Shown here: positions 1-11,764 of the stretch, piece after piece
How positions within the stretch are numbered: the first letter of the stretch is position 1
Layout: each line of letters begins with the position of its first letter
Assembly (NCBI GenBank): GCA_038496445.1
Contig: JALMLS010000448.1
Location: forward strand, 124,001-188,000
Direction: 5' to 3'
DNA: 64,000 nucleotides
Source of the DNA: Trichosphaerium sp. ATCC 40318
Lineage: Eukaryota > Discosea > Flabellinia > Trichosidae
Made by a program: the position numbers and the translations under genes
Notes under the pieces: generated by a model
Seen by the model: the letters and a program-made list of their open reading frames with translations, nothing else
Databases searched by the model: none
Told to the model about the DNA's origin: nothing

Positions 1-110
1 TTTTCTCAAAGTTTCATACAGGACATTGTATCCGAGAAGACCTTTTACTACTTATATCAGGATCTTTAGTATCTAAAATATCATGAATAAATATTGTTTA
101 TCATAGAAAA

Positions 111-453
111 TTATAACAAAAAATCCTCCATAGTGCGAGGGTTGTCCAAATACATTCCCATCGTAACAACATGTTGTAGTTTTTTCAAAAGTTGGTGAAG
201 CCAATAAATTAAGTGCACTTGCGACTTAGACCTGAAACTAGGTAAAGGGAACACATGATTTACTAGGATGGGCAGTAGTGCCATATACATGTTGGAAGTT
301 GTGTTCCACAGCGAGTCACCTGTGTTTTGGTTTGTTAAGAGAGTACGGACAAGTTTAATTTCGTTAGGGTTGTAGTTGATTTGCACGTGCACAGTTCCAA
401 GGGCAACCAATCCTCACCTCTGAAGTGGGTTTGGTAGTTAGAGTCAAATCCAT
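111..453 (-). CDS. possible small two-exon gene, unknown
   Basis: A 99-codon open frame at 111-410 has no ATG at its head. Just upstream an ATG at 453 opens a 12-codon exon (MDLTLTTKPTSE) that ends in a good donor, GAG|GTGAGG. An acceptor-like CAAAACACAG lies inside the frame. I could not find a splice that keeps both pieces in one clean frame. The predicted protein has a hydrophobic middle part and no family I recognise. It could be a real short gene or a chance frame. Confidence 0.22.
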
Positions 454-550
454 AGTTTATTAATCTGAATGAGTCTTGAACTTGAAGCACTGCTTAGTGT
501 AGATACATAGTCAAACAAGGTCAAATGTTTCATCGTTGTTCTCTATCTCT

Positions 551-1252
551 ATGACAGCAACGCCAAATAAAGTGAAGCAGAGCTTGAATATCATACAACA
601 AGATGTACCTGATATATTTTACAATGTTGGAAAGCAAATCTTCGAATGTCTACAACAGGAGAAACATAAACTTGCTCTAAGCGCCACATGCAAACACCTA
701 AGACAAGATTTTATGAGTTTTAATGATTCTACGCCAATCAGAGTGTTTTTGGAAGTAAAATACTACATCAACAAGCAAAACAGTCCTGAAGAGCGTATGA
801 CCGCATTTAATAGAATAAAAACTCGTTTATCGTCTATCCAGCGCAGAATCGAATATCAAGTAGAACTACAAAAGCAAAAGGAAGCAGAACAGCTTGAAAA
901 ATTGATTAAAACATTGACAGAAGATGAAGGATTTGATGAATCAAAATTATGGTGTTTGACAAATCTAGAACTTGAGGAAATAAGAGTTGAAGATGAAGAT
1001 CAACGTAACTTGCTGTGGCATGGTGTAAAAGTGATTTTAAGTTTAGAAGCGATAACAATAGAACTTGTTTTCAGAGCATCTCGTCACAGGGATGTTCATC
1101 CGCCTATTGAATTTAAGTGGTATTCTGAAGATGAAGAGTATCCTAGTTCTAATTATCCAAAGTTTAAAAAGAAAATACAAGAGTATGACATGACTGACAG
1201 TGAAGTATTCAAAATCTTGGAAACTGCAGCAAATATGATGGTTTTTTATTAA
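551..1252 (+). CDS. F-box-like protein of unknown function, single exon
   Basis: This uninterrupted 233-codon frame starts at the first true ATG (551); the frame is open further upstream but only with TTG. Residues about 20-65 read like a degenerate F-box, a hydrophobic IFECL segment followed by LALSATCKHLRQDF, the pattern with which F-box proteins bind Skp1. The middle (about 80-130) is a charged helix rich in Q, E and K, and the C-terminal third is acidic and aromatic with no domain I recognise. If the F-box is real, the protein would be a substrate adaptor of an SCF ubiquitin ligase. The F-box call is inference from a weak match; the coding call is firmer, from length and codon composition. 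Confidence 0.6.
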   Translation: MTATPNKVKQSLNIIQQDVPDIFYNVGKQIFECLQQEKHKLALSATCKHLRQDFMSFNDSTPIRVFLEVKYYINKQNSPEERMTAFNRIKTRLSSIQRRIEYQVELQKQKEAEQLEKLIKTLTEDEGFDESKLWCLTNLELEEIRVEDEDQRNLLWHGVKVILSLEAITIELVFRASRHRDVHPPIEFKWYSEDEEYPSSNYPKFKKKIQEYDMTDSEVFKILETAANMMVFY

Positions 1253-2036
1253 TTCAGATCAAATGGATGATTATGACTCATTAGAAGAATTGTTTGAAGC
1301 ATGCTAATAAATACTAGCACACCAATAAGCGTCCAATAATAGCTTGCTGTAAACTAAATTGTACTGAGAAAAAAAACCCACAAGCTACATCTTTTTAGAT
1401 TGCTATTCATTTGATAAAAGTACACAACACTTGATTAGGTCTATCACGTGCACTTATGTAGAGAATTTTTTTCTAAGCAGTTGATGAAAAAGTAAAAAAT
1501 GTGTCAGTAACACAGCAGTCAGCTACTCGCCTGAAACTGCCGTATATGATAGTTTAAGGTTTGTATTTCAACAGGAAGATCGAAACAGATATGCACAATA
1601 AGTACATTATCCGCAATTATCATAGAAAATATGTGCCGTGATCTTTTCAGCAAAAAAGGAACTTTTAATTCCTTATTTAAGAGCATCAACACCTTTTTCC
1701 GTTGAATGAATAGGCCAAATCTGCTTAAACAGTGATGTACTACTTATCCCTGAGATGAGGTCACAAACAACGCCGTTTATAAAACAATTTCGTTCACTAT
1801 CTTATGCAACATCCCAAACAGCCAAAAATGATGTATTGTATTCAACATGCACGTGTAGTATGTATGTATCATTTTTGGCTGTTTGGGATGTTGCATAAGT
1901 TAGAAAGAGGAAAAACACTGTAAACATTTGAAGAAAAAGTGCCCTACAACATTTTTTTTTTTTTGGAGGTAAGCTATTTACTAGAAAAAACCTCCTCTCT
2001 AGGAACGCTAGAGTAGGGTCACTTATTTACACGATA
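1253..2036. other. intergenic stretch with a hairpin repeat
   Basis: No credible gene is seen. It holds A/T tracts, two CACGTG palindromes (near 1446 and 1850), the perfect inverted repeat listed separately, and the first copy of a 20-bp direct repeat (1932-1951). Confidence 0.6.
1801..1899. repeat. perfect 32-bp inverted repeat with 35-nt spacer
   Basis: Positions 1801-1832 are the exact reverse complement of 1868-1899 (arm begins CTTATGCAACATCCCAAACA). The 35-nt spacer contains CACGTG. The bases just outside and just inside the arms do not pair, so the repeat ends sharply. A transcript of this segment would fold into a 32-bp stem. It could be the terminal part of a small MITE-like element, a small-RNA hairpin precursor, or a recent local inverted duplication; the sequence alone does not decide. 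Confidence 0.9.
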
Positions 2037-2370
2037 TTACAAAAGGTAGTCATTTAGGTGTTTGGGTCGTTTGCTGATACGTTTAATATTTTTAGTGGAG
2101 CATCGCTGTTTATGGACATCTCCATTACGTGTGATGCGAGCCACTTCGTGTCCCATAGCAAAGGCCGGCTCATTGCGCTGGGCAACAAACAAGGTGTGTT
2201 GTGGGTGTATCAAATCTCTGTAGTCACTATATGCTGGTGTTTCATAGTCTTTGTTGAAGTTCCAAAATCCAAGCTCGCTGTTCCATACTGCCCAGTTGGG
2301 GTGAACATCTATCAATTTGGGGTTATAATTTATAGCTAAAAGAATCCACTAGAAAAAGTGCCCTACAACA
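1932..2370. repeat. 20-bp direct repeats flanking an orphan exon-like ORF
   Basis: The 20-mer AGAAAAAGTGCCCTACAACA occurs at 1932-1951 and again, identically, at 2351-2370. The roughly 400 bases between the copies contain a minus-strand open frame (2037 to about 2332). Confidence 0.85.
2037..2332 (-). CDS. orphan exon-like ORF, unknown product
   Basis: A minus-strand frame of about 98 codons runs from a possible acceptor (TTTTAG, near 2333) to a stop at 2037. It has no early ATG, so it would need an upstream exon, which I could not find. The translation looks like folded protein: aromatic and charged in its first half (motif FWNFNKDYETPAYSDYRDL), basic at the C-terminus (NIKRISKRPKHLNDYLL). 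I recognise no family. It sits between two 20-bp direct repeats, so it may be a gene remnant or part of an inserted element. Confidence 0.35.
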
Positions 2371-2867
2371 AATGAAAAGCGTTTATCTCGGTTTTATATT
2401 GCTAATAAAGATCAATAAGCGGAACTTGACGTTTTTTAGCGGAACCACAACTATCATTTTCGTGTGCACACTCAGGTTCGATGCAATAGTACTCTTTATA
2501 CACTTTCAAGGTATAAATGATGAACAATAAAAACCTAGCGAGAAGATTTTCACATCTTACAATAACGTCATACCACAAAAAAAGTAAAACGTATTTATTT
2601 TTTTACACGGCTACAGGTTTATATTAAGCTCTCATACTTACTGTGTAGATCCAAAGCATATAGTGCTTACACCATAGCACATTCAACTGCTTAGCGAAAA
2701 ATTCTCTAATAACTACAGTGTTGCCCTCTGGTATTTCTTTGATACCTTCAATCTCTTTGAGCTTTGTAACTGGGAGCCTTCTTATCCTGTTTACTTAAAA
2801 AATGTGTACAAAAACTCAAGACATAGAAAAAGAGCATTCCTGCATTGGGTTTTTTTATTATTTGTTA
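2371..2867. other. intergenic, no gene seen
   Basis: The stretch between the orphan ORF and the 3' end of the XRN-like gene. It has A/T runs and no open frame with coding character on either strand. Confidence 0.5.
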
Positions 2868-5800
2868 TTAAGCATTACTATTTGCTCTTTGGTTGTTCCT
2901 CCTTCTCTTCCCTTTAGCTCTTTTTCTTGGTCTTTGGTCTTCTATATCACCGCTTGCCTTTCTTTTTGGACTTGAAGGTGTTGAAGTAGCAGCAGGAGGA
3001 GGAGTGGGTGCTTGTGTTCTATCAAACTTGAAAAGTTTTTCAGTGTCAGTGCCACCATACAACAAGCTTCCAAGAGAAGAATAGTTTGGTGGTGATTTAC
3101 CTTTTCCTTTCTTCCCTTTCTTTTGTTGTTGTCGTACACCTTGATTCTTCTTCTTTTCTCCAAAACCACCACGACTATTATTACTATTTTGATTTTTACG
3201 ACTATCTTGTCTCTGATTTTTATCGGCACCTCCACGTCCACCACTACCTTGTTTTTGGTTCTTACCTATTAAAAAGTAAGTTAATAGTGTGACTGATGTT
3301 TTAATGCTTACCTTGAGGTTTTACGGACAATTTAGAGAACTGTGAGGTTGTTTCTTTAGTGCTAACTTCTTTGCTACTTTTATCATCTTTGTGAAAAGTC
3401 AGCGAACAATCACTAGCATTGTATCTCAGTCTCGCTTACCGTTCGTCAAGTCTACTACCATAGGATCATTTGGAACTCTATCTTGATCTTTTTTACCACC
3501 TGTGCTCTTGATAATAATAACATCAGCGCCAGAAGAGGTTTCTTTCGATGTTTTTTTCTCAGCTTGATTTTCGTTTTGTGAAGCTTTCTTTATAGGAACC
3601 CATTTCGGTTTATACGTCTTCTTGACATTTCCTCCTTTACCTTGCTTATTATTTCTAGGTTTTGGCTGCCCTGAAGAAGCAGGAGGAGCGCCTTTAGGCT
3701 GATTCTGAACCTTCGATGGCTTGTTTGGTTGGTTGTCTTTCACTTGCTGTACAGCTTGTTTATTCTCGTTCTGTGTATTCTTTTGTCTGAGGTTTTGCTT
3801 ATTCCTTCTAGGTTTAGGCTTTTTTTGTGGGTTTACTTCTATTAAATCATCATCTTCGTAAGGGCTTTTCTGTTCTTTTTTCTCCTCGTTTTTATTTTCA
3901 TTTGTTTGACCTTTGAACTGCTTATTTGGTCCTTGTACGCTATCTGATCTCTTTCTCTTTCCTTTCTTCTTCTTGTTTTTATTATAACCATACTTTGGGA
4001 TTATCTCAGAACCTAAAAACGAGATGAGAAAAGAGAGAAAAAAATAAGAAAAAAAAACCATATTGGCGATTATTTCAGGTTGGTGTATTTTTATCTCAGC
4101 AGAAAATATTCGTACGTGTGCTACCGAATAATAGAGCATGATGTTTATGAGTTTGAGGAAGTGAGAAGGTATTCATTCTTTTGACTATTTTGCTAACACT
4201 TGGATGTCTTTTCTTCATCTCTGCTATGATATCATCTTTTGTGCTCAAGAAATCCTAACGTAATTTAATAAACTGATCAAATATTGTGTAAATGATACAC
4301 TTCAAACATACTATCAAAATTGGGTAGAAAAGAAAAGTACACGTGCTACCAGAAAGAGTGCTTTCATGTATGAAAAAAAGCAAAAAAAATGCCTGAGATA
4401 CGTTTATGTTTTAATAAGTACGTACGTATAGTGGCTTTGGTATAACATCTTTGATCTCAGGCTTGAATGGCATAACTAATGGAAGATACTGATATGCCTT
4501 TAGAAAGTTTTTTTCACCGTCATCAGGTTTGAAGTTATAAAAATTATCTGAAAACCGAAGTTAATAAAGCAACTCAACTAGTAATGAGGAAGCGAAGCTT
4601 AGAACAACTCATACCTATTCTTGATAGACCCTGCAAATCTAAGGCATGGATTTTTGCATGTGACACATCATATTGAGCACGTGTACTCACTGGTTTACCC
4701 TAAAATATTTTATCAGCGAAGCGTCAGTTTTTTTGAAAAAAAGGTAAAAAACGAAAGCGAATAGTTTGGTTAACGTACCTGGATTGTATTCGCACAGAAG
4801 AATATCATATTCATGTAATCATGGACAAGCTGTGATGTAACTTGATTATCACCCATTGCTGGCCTTTGGAATCAATGTTACTACATGTGAGAAGACCAAC
4901 ACATATAATCATAAAGAAAAAAAAAGAGACTTACCCTTTGTCCATTTTAATGATGTCTTGTACGAGAAACTTCATATTCAATCTACTATTCTCTACATCA
5001 AATATACGTTTTTTTTCATTTTTACCATTAAGTCTATGTACAGTTGTTACTTTTATCACTTTCTCAAGACGAAAGAAATTGTAAAAGAAAATAAATCCGT
5101 ACGCATAAGTTGTATAAGTTTTCCATAGTTTTGCAAATTTACCATCTACCTGTGCGACTTTTGGGATATAATCATTTCCTTTTGCCAGCCAAGATAATAA
5201 AACAAAATCCCATAGCATATGTTCATTCTCTGGAGTAACAGTACCCTAACAATCATTAGTTTTTTGAAATAAAAAAAGTACTAGGTTTTTTTAAAACTAA
5301 CAACTTCTTTGTGACGTACACCAACTAGAGTTGCTGCAATCTTTGGTACGTTGTATACAACATAAGAACCTGAACCAAAACGCAATAGCTTCGGTCTACT
5401 CGGGGATACAAGGGCTGATTAATGGGTTAGAAATACCAAAAAAAAAATATCACGTGATTGTCAAGAGTCATTGCAAAGTTTTTATGATTGTGGAGCCACG
5501 TACCGTACGTGAATACATCAGAGTCACAGCTAAGTACTAAGTGCTTATCTTTTGGATGTTTTTTAGCCCATTGATTAAAAATCTTCCACTCAGCCTCGCC
5601 TGGATGTAAATGACCTATTTGTTGATGAGTCGAAAGTCATTGGTACATCAAAAAAAAAGTGTTGGTACCCGAGTAGTGAATTTCAAAGTTTACTGTCTTC
5701 CTGTAACTACTTAAAAACTTTTTTAATTCCTCTTCGAGCTCTTGCATGAAAGGTGTACCTTGGATGTGTGAATAAAAGAGCAGCAAAAAAAAAACCACAA

Positions 5801-6480
5801 ATTGATCAAAGAAAAGTCGAATAAAAGTTACCTGCAGTGATACGAAGTTTTGTTACATCACTACCTCCCATACGCCTTGTACGTTGTTCCATTAATTTTG
5901 CAAGAGTGGCTAGGTTAATTAGTAAAGATTGTACACGAAACCAGAGGCGTGAAGAGTCAATAGAGCGAGAAACTCAAGTTGCACTTTTTTTTTTTGGATA
6001 AAAACGTAATAGGTTATTTTTGTAAAGCGGCTACAAACGCGTTGAATAAATATTTATTACGTACCTATGCCATCTATGACAATAACCAGGGATTTGGCAG
6101 GTTTAATAAAGCGCAGTAATTTTCTCAATTTCGCGATTACGTTAATGTAAATTTTCGTGGGTGAGACGCTCGCTGAGGGCTTTGCTGTCGATCTTGGGTT
6201 ATTTACTTTGCCACCGCGTTGATACCGCCCACGACCGCTACGACCGCCTCTTTTCTTGTTTGGTACGCGATGGGCAGTTCTTACAGCCTAAAAGTAACGT
6301 TAATAAATGCATTGGGCAAGTGTGAGAAATTCTCGTTACTTCGTGTATGATCGCGTTTGTATCAATGTACGCATGATCGCAAGAGCAACAGAGCTTTGTC
6401 TTGCCTCTGGCGTTCGCCAACTTGGTACTATGTTGAGCATGCGTAGCATCAAGCCATTTCCATAGCCCTTCGATACCCAT
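2868..6480 (-). CDS. XRN-family 5'-3' exoribonuclease
   Basis: Xrn enzymes degrade 5'-monophosphate RNA, in cytoplasmic mRNA decay (Xrn1) or the nucleus (Xrn2/Rat1). The ATG at 6480 gives MGIEGLWKWL, the start expected of the family, followed by the first acidic motif (AYIDTNAIIHE). Later exons give a core strand VIVIDG, a PGEAEWKI helix like the family's PGEGEHKI, an acidic SSDSD segment, and DFVLLSWLAKGNDYIPKV, matching the DFV..GNDFLP signature. About ten exons are joined by short introns. An Arg/Gly/Lys-rich insertion follows the first motif near 6190-6280, and the last 250-300 residues are low complexity: Lys/Asn/Gln-rich, with a nuclear-signal-like KRKASGDIEDQRPRKRAKGK. The core is shorter and more diverged than animal Xrn1, so Xrn1 or Xrn2 type is not assigned. 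Basic C-terminal motifs hint at a nuclear site (inference). Confidence 0.85.
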
Positions 6481-6929
6481 AGTAATAAAACCGTAGCTTC
6501 TGCGAGGTTTCCAAGCGTTTGTAAATCTGAAAACACCTCGCTTAAGAACAAATACAACAAGCGACCATTTGACAGAGGCATGACATTAGCAACTGTAAAG
6601 TACAGCAGCGTATTTTCTACGCGTACATCTTGTTAAAAAGCATACACTGAGAAGATTTGAAACAAATGACTTAGCAAACTTTGCTTAAAGCCAAAAACTG
6701 TCTATTCTCGGATAACATTTCCTACTTCTTTTCCTTCTTTTTATTCTTCGTAAAACCACTCTATTTTTACTATGCACATTTATTTTGAGCGTCTACTGTG
6801 GCTAAAATATAAAATAAAGAAATATGGCACTGTAGCTACATAGTGTATTTTTTTACATTATACAAGCGTTATATGTACATATAGGGGCATTTCTTAGCCC
6901 TGAGGTTGTGCATGTGTCCTTTGGTGAAA
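6481..6929. other. intergenic upstream of the XRN-like gene
   Basis: The promoter region of the minus-strand exonuclease and the 3' side of the next minus-strand gene. No independent gene is seen. Confidence 0.4.
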
Positions 6930-8157
6930 ATTCTGTTTCTACAAACCAAAAACGCTTACGTTATCGTCAGGTACACTTCTTAGCCTTAATGGCGTTTGAA
7001 ATCGAGCGAAAAGCTGACTTTTTAGATTGTATAACTACTACCGACTTATTCTGTATTTTAGATCCACCACACGCCATAGGTGGCTTTGTAGTGGTGTCTG
7101 AAGGTAAAAATTCTAAAATGACGAATGCATCTGGTTGTTTGGCGTAAGCTAAAGCGAAAAATAAATCAAAAACGCTGTCTTAGAAAGAGTGAAATCAAAC
7201 TCGTCATTTTCACTAAAGAGTTAAAAAATTTTCGACTTTTTTTTTGTTCCTTCGTTTTTTTCGTTTCCAAAAAGGCATAATTTCGGGTGTACCTTCATTG
7301 ATGTTCCATACAATGTTGTAATGTTCCATTTGATATTTTCCTTGGCGGTTAGTGGTGAATATCAAACAACGCTTTACTGGTTTCTGTGTAGAGCCTGGAG
7401 GTAAGCAAAGAGGTTAGTATTGGGAACTTGTTTTTTGTTTAAAAAGCAACTAGCACGTGAACAAAGATTGAAACCGCAAAGGTCTTTGTTCATTGTACGA
7501 CTACTTTACGGGCGTGTTACTTACGTTTGTTCTTTCTTGTGACGCGAGAAGGCGTTGCTCTGAACCTCGTTGTAAAGGGACATGTACTCTTTGCTTTATG
7601 GCTCATAAGATGTATAACGAAAAGGTACCTCGATTCACTTTTTGTTCTTTTTTTTTTACATTTTATCTAAGAATCACCGGCTTAACACCACAAAAGGATA
7701 GGATGAAACAATGATACCCGGTGTATCTAATAGAAGAGATAAGAGGTAAATAGGTAAGCATACGTGCGAGAACAGGGAACATAAAATGGTTTTTATGGAA
7801 AGGTTTGAACTGAATCTCGCTGAACAAAAATTTGTAATATCAAAAAATTTAATCTCGTCTAGTGTATTGACATATCTCCCTTACCTCTTTAATATCTTAC
7901 CATATAAAGAACATAGAGAATATATATCGCCCAGAGTCTTCAAACACTTTTTGTGATATACTATCCTATACAGGAGGTTATGCATGTGCGTCGGTTTTCG
8001 AAATCTTTTACTTCTTTTTTTTTTTTGAATGCGTGAAGGCTAAAAAAAAGATCATGTAGGGGTTTGATGCACACGCCGGGAAACCCGAGCTTGCATTCAA
8101 ACACCACACGATTTAATTTTTTCAAAAATGACTCAAAGGCCACAAGGCAATACGTTC
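6930..8157 (-). CDS. multi-exon protein of unknown function, start unresolved
   Basis: A chain of short minus-strand exons can be joined in one frame. It runs from about 8157 (TYCLVAFESFLKKLNRVVFE) through exons giving EIQFKPFHKNHFMFPVLA, HTPGIIVSSYPFVVLSR, VHVPLQRGSEQRLLASQERT and KPVKRCLIFTTNRQGKYQM, then AYAKQPDAFVILEFLPSDTT, to a Lys-rich end. Donors used include GTGCAT, GTATGC and GTAAGT. No start codon was found in the first exon, so an upstream exon is missing, and the last splice is uncertain. The SYPFVVLSR motif after a strand ending in FMFPV resembles the SAPIKVISK block of the gene at 59108-60166. The two may belong to one beta-sandwich, possibly DNA-binding, family; that is a guess. 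Confidence 0.45.
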
Positions 8158-8491
8158 TTTATCGTTTTGATTTTTTTACAATACTTTTTGCCTGAAAAGC
8201 ACGTGGAAAGAGTAAGTTTTTATGAATGTTTTGGGGTTTTTTTTTTCAGCCTTGTAGTTTTGTACCGCTTTGTTTTTCGCTAGTACTCAAGGATTTTTTT
8301 TTCAGATTTAGATATTTTTTTTGATTGAAAAGAAGTCCGACCTGTATACTCTTTATCACTCCGCACAGTACGTACAAGCTACGTCACATCAGACGTTTTT
8401 ACTGAGTGATGCTGCATAGGATAATCACACTCCGTCACACGGAACTAAGGCTTATCCTCAAAGAAATACACAACGCACAACACTCGCAAGA

Positions 8492-10533
8492 ATGAGAGCT
8501 GCTCGACGTCTTTCTTTAACTCGTACGTATTTATGCTATCCTTTAAAGCATAAAGAACTTGCCAAAATAAAGCCTAAAATAGGTTAATCAATTCTACGTT
8601 ATCCTTTTGGTTTTTTTTTTAGAGTCTATTCGAAATTTAGAAAAAACATTAAAGGGATCCCTTTTGTTTGCCTTTGACATGAAAAAAACGACTTTAAAAT
8701 AGACCAAAGTAATATATTTTATAACGTTGTAAATTTCGTACCCTTATCGCGTTACAAGAAGCCTCTCTAAGGCTTCTTTGATAACGTCATTTTAGAAAAA
8801 TATTTCGAGAAATTTTTTTTTTTACGTAAAACTCTCCTCCTATGCGTTTTTTTTGATTGTTTTTTACTGTTTTTTGCGTTGACGGATATCGAAAGAAAAA
8901 TTGAAAAAAACCGTGCCTTTGTTTTTTGTTCTGCTTTTTTATTTTTTTATTTCAAGCCCCAACTTGAAATTGACTCCTCCTTATCAAACTTGTAGTTTCA
9001 CCCAAAAAAAATAAGCAATCGTCCAAGTACAAAAAGACGCGTTGCATTGGCTCTGGTGTTAGTAGTACTGTTTGGCATGGTAAAAAAAGTGGTAGCAAAG
9101 ACCGCGTAGCTCTTAAATGCGTAAAGAAATCATACTGGAAGAAACACCGAGAATCTGTAGAACGTGAGATTGAAGTACAAACAAAAGTATCACATCCAAA
9201 CGTTACAAAATTGCTAGAGCATTACTCTGTCGATGGTACGCCTCCAAGTTTTTTTGTAGAGACTCAAGCGCTCGTCTTTTTTCTTTTCTTTTTTGTAGTT
9301 AACCGCCCATTGTTTTAAAAACGCTTCTCCTTGCGTTAACGCTCTTTAGAGCGAAACTAAATAGTTGTATGCCTTTTGTTCTAATCGTTTATCGTAGGCT
9401 CTGTAGTATTGGTTTTAGAGCGTGCATGCTGTAGCCTTGCTAATTGGATGGCTAACCCAAAGGATAAAAATACGCGTATTCTTGTAAGATATGTGGCACA
9501 TCAGATTATACAAGGTCTTGTCGTAGTACACTCCTTGGGATACGTTCACCGAGACGTTAAGCGAGGTACAATCAAAGCAAAACCCTCACATTATTTTGGT
9601 TAAAAAAATCTTCCCCAAAAAACCAGCGTGTTCGAACAACTACAAAAATCAGAGCTCAAAGAGCAGATAGTTTTTTGTTCATACAAGCTGGACAGTGAGA
9701 TTTTTTTTGTTTTTTTGTTGAATTGCCCTTTCACCTTTTTCTTCAATCAATCAATCCAAAAAAGATTATCAACGCGTGAGAGTGCCAAACGCATGCGTTG
9801 TACATCCTTAAAACATCTTGAAACTCTTGCATTATTTTTTTCTTTTTTTTTTCACTTCCAAAAACACGTGATTAATCACGTGTCGCCTGTTATTCCACCC
9901 AACTAACTTATTTTCTTTCAGACAATGTTCTTCTATTCTCCGATGGAAAAGTAAAGCTAACAGACTTTGGGAGCGTGATATCAGTAGAAGAGGCAGTATG
10001 TAGCCGTCACTTCCCTGCTGGAACTCCGCAAGTAAGTGCATTCACAATATTCTTGAAAACAAACGTTCACGTGAAAAAAAAGTCCAAAAAAACGCTTTAC
10101 ATTTTCTGAAAATAGTGTTATTTATACCTACGCCTAGTATTTCCCTCCTGAAGCAGCGTTAACGTCTGGTTATGATCAAAAATTTGATGTATGGTCCTTT
10201 GGAGTTATGCTATTTTTTATGATGACAGGAAGCCATCACCATGAACTACGTTGTCAGAATTCAAAGATGATGAAGCCAGTGTTAAAAACAGTACTAAAGA
10301 AACAGCGTCTATCATTCAGGAGGTATAAGACGAATTTGAAGAGTGAAGACATTGAGTTCTTTAAAAAAGTTTTATCAATAAGAAAACAGAGCAGATCAAG
10401 TTCACGTGCTTGTTTAGACCTTCCTTTTATAAAAGATTGGCATGTAGATTTAGGAGTTGAAGGGACTATAAAGGAGGTTAAGAATGTAACTCGGATATTA
10501 CTGGAGCTAGAGAGGCTATGTTATCTCATGTAA
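8492..10533 (+). CDS. serine/threonine protein kinase
   Basis: Five exons join in frame: 8492-8522, 8996-9235, 9398-9565, 9922-10031 and 10138-10533. The protein is about 315 residues, almost all kinase domain. Visible motifs: glycine loop IGSGVSSTVW, VALKCVKK with the ATP-binding lysine, catalytic loop HRDVKRDN (Asp and Asn present; Arg where Pro, Leu or Gly is usual), DFG in LTDFGS, GTPQYFPPEA as the APE equivalent, and DVWSFGVMLF in subdomain IX. The C-terminal tail is basic. All catalytic residues are present, so it should be active. The N-lobe looks like the CAMK/PLK/Aurora style, but I cannot name a subfamily. The first donor is GTACGT and the next two start GTAC; the fourth is GTAAGT. 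The 356-nt third intron holds two CACGTG palindromes. Confidence 0.88.
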
Positions 10534-11077
10534 AAACACAAAACCAAAAACAACGAATGAAAAAAACGCCGAGCTAGCAAAGCAGTTCATAGAAAATTGC
10601 TGCTCTCTTGTATAATATGTAAAAAGTTCTTATTAAATGCTATAAAGTGTAAATATTAATTAAAAAGCTAGCACTGTTTTTTCGGGCACAAGTGCTCAAT
10701 CAACCCATAATTATGGTCGTAGTTTCCGAAAAAAAAGTTTGTGAACTAAAGTCGATAAATACTGCTAAACAAATACGGAGTAAATACCGAATAATGGGAA
10801 CTGTCCATTACATGTGACAACTAAAAATCTTATAGCCTGCGGGTGTATTTCGGGGAATACTACGTAGCGCACAACTTACGAGGGCCTTCTCCGTAGTTCC
10901 CAAAAGAATGACAAACAAAAACTGCATTAGAAATGACTCCATTTTCGTTCTTTCCGACATTTATCAGTACTCCTGGATATTTTCAACCTAAAGGACGTGG
11001 CTGCTTCACATAGTTTTCATGCCTTATGTACTACACCATTTTATTTGATACCGGTATATTGACTCATTAGTCAAGTG
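10534..11077. other. intergenic, no gene seen
   Basis: The 3' flank of the kinase, running into the broken MORN-like gene. No frame with coding character. Confidence 0.5.
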
Positions 11078-11764
11078 CTACAGCTCCCATAACTGCCCAT
11101 TTTCATGCCACCTGTTGTGCTCCTTTTCTATTTTACCTTTGATAACGTTGCACATCAAGGTTTCCAGCCACATCTTTTGCTGTCCTTCTCGTTCTTTAAT
11201 TTGTCCATTTTCAAACCAATACTTGACTCTCCTTGTTGTTTATCATTTACAAAATTTGATCAATGTACCAGTATGATACCAGTCCTTGTACTCTCCTTCA
11301 AGACCCCATTTGAAAGTTACGCTCCTCATCCAGTTCGCTATTACTAAACCAGCTCTTGTACTCTCCTTCTAAGGCACCTTTGACAAAAGTGCATTGTTCT
11401 TTCAATTTGCCATTTTGATACCATTGCTTTCTGTTTCCGTCAATTTTACCATGTTTCCAATACTCAAGGCAAATTAGTATGAAAATTTAACAGAGGCAAT
11501 CTTCATATTCTATCACTAAGTACATCCCTAGCATCTTGTGCGTTGCTACAAAGTATATTGAGTTAACATTTACTTTGACCTTTGCAAGAAAAAAACAAGT
11601 TTAAACAAGTTTAACTGTTTACAGGTTGGACTTTGTAGTGATGAAAGGTAGTCGCCATGACAACACCCTCTTAGGATACGTAGCTTGAAATACGTACTTA
11701 CTGGCCGTGGTTTGCGTGGCCTTCGGTTAAGAAAATGTACCCAGATCCAGTTTTCGCTATTCAT
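11078..11764 (-). pseudogene. degenerate MORN-like (WYxNG) repeat gene
   Basis: Minus-strand translation gives repeated units of the MORN variant type: KQWYQNGKLKEQCTFVKG, LEGEYKSWFSNSELDEE, LEGEYKDWYHTGTL, YWFENGQIKERE and HNRWHENGQLWEL followed by a stop. The units do not share a frame: the copies around 11250-11320 are shifted by one base and cut by stops (TGA, TAA). No intron explains the shifts, so the gene looks decayed. A possible first exon (MNSENWIWVHFLNRRPRKPR, ATG at 11764) ends in a good donor, CCA|GTAAGT. MORN_2-type repeats are known from bacterial YwqK-like proteins and from some large DNA viruses; in eukaryotic genomes they are patchy. The source of this copy is unknown. Confidence 0.6.

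Noticed and set aside
6908..7714. Plus-strand frames, including a Cys-rich piece (CDARRRCSEPRCKGTC)
   Set aside because: The minus strand joins several exons in one frame over the same bases with better composition; the plus-strand pieces do not join to each other.
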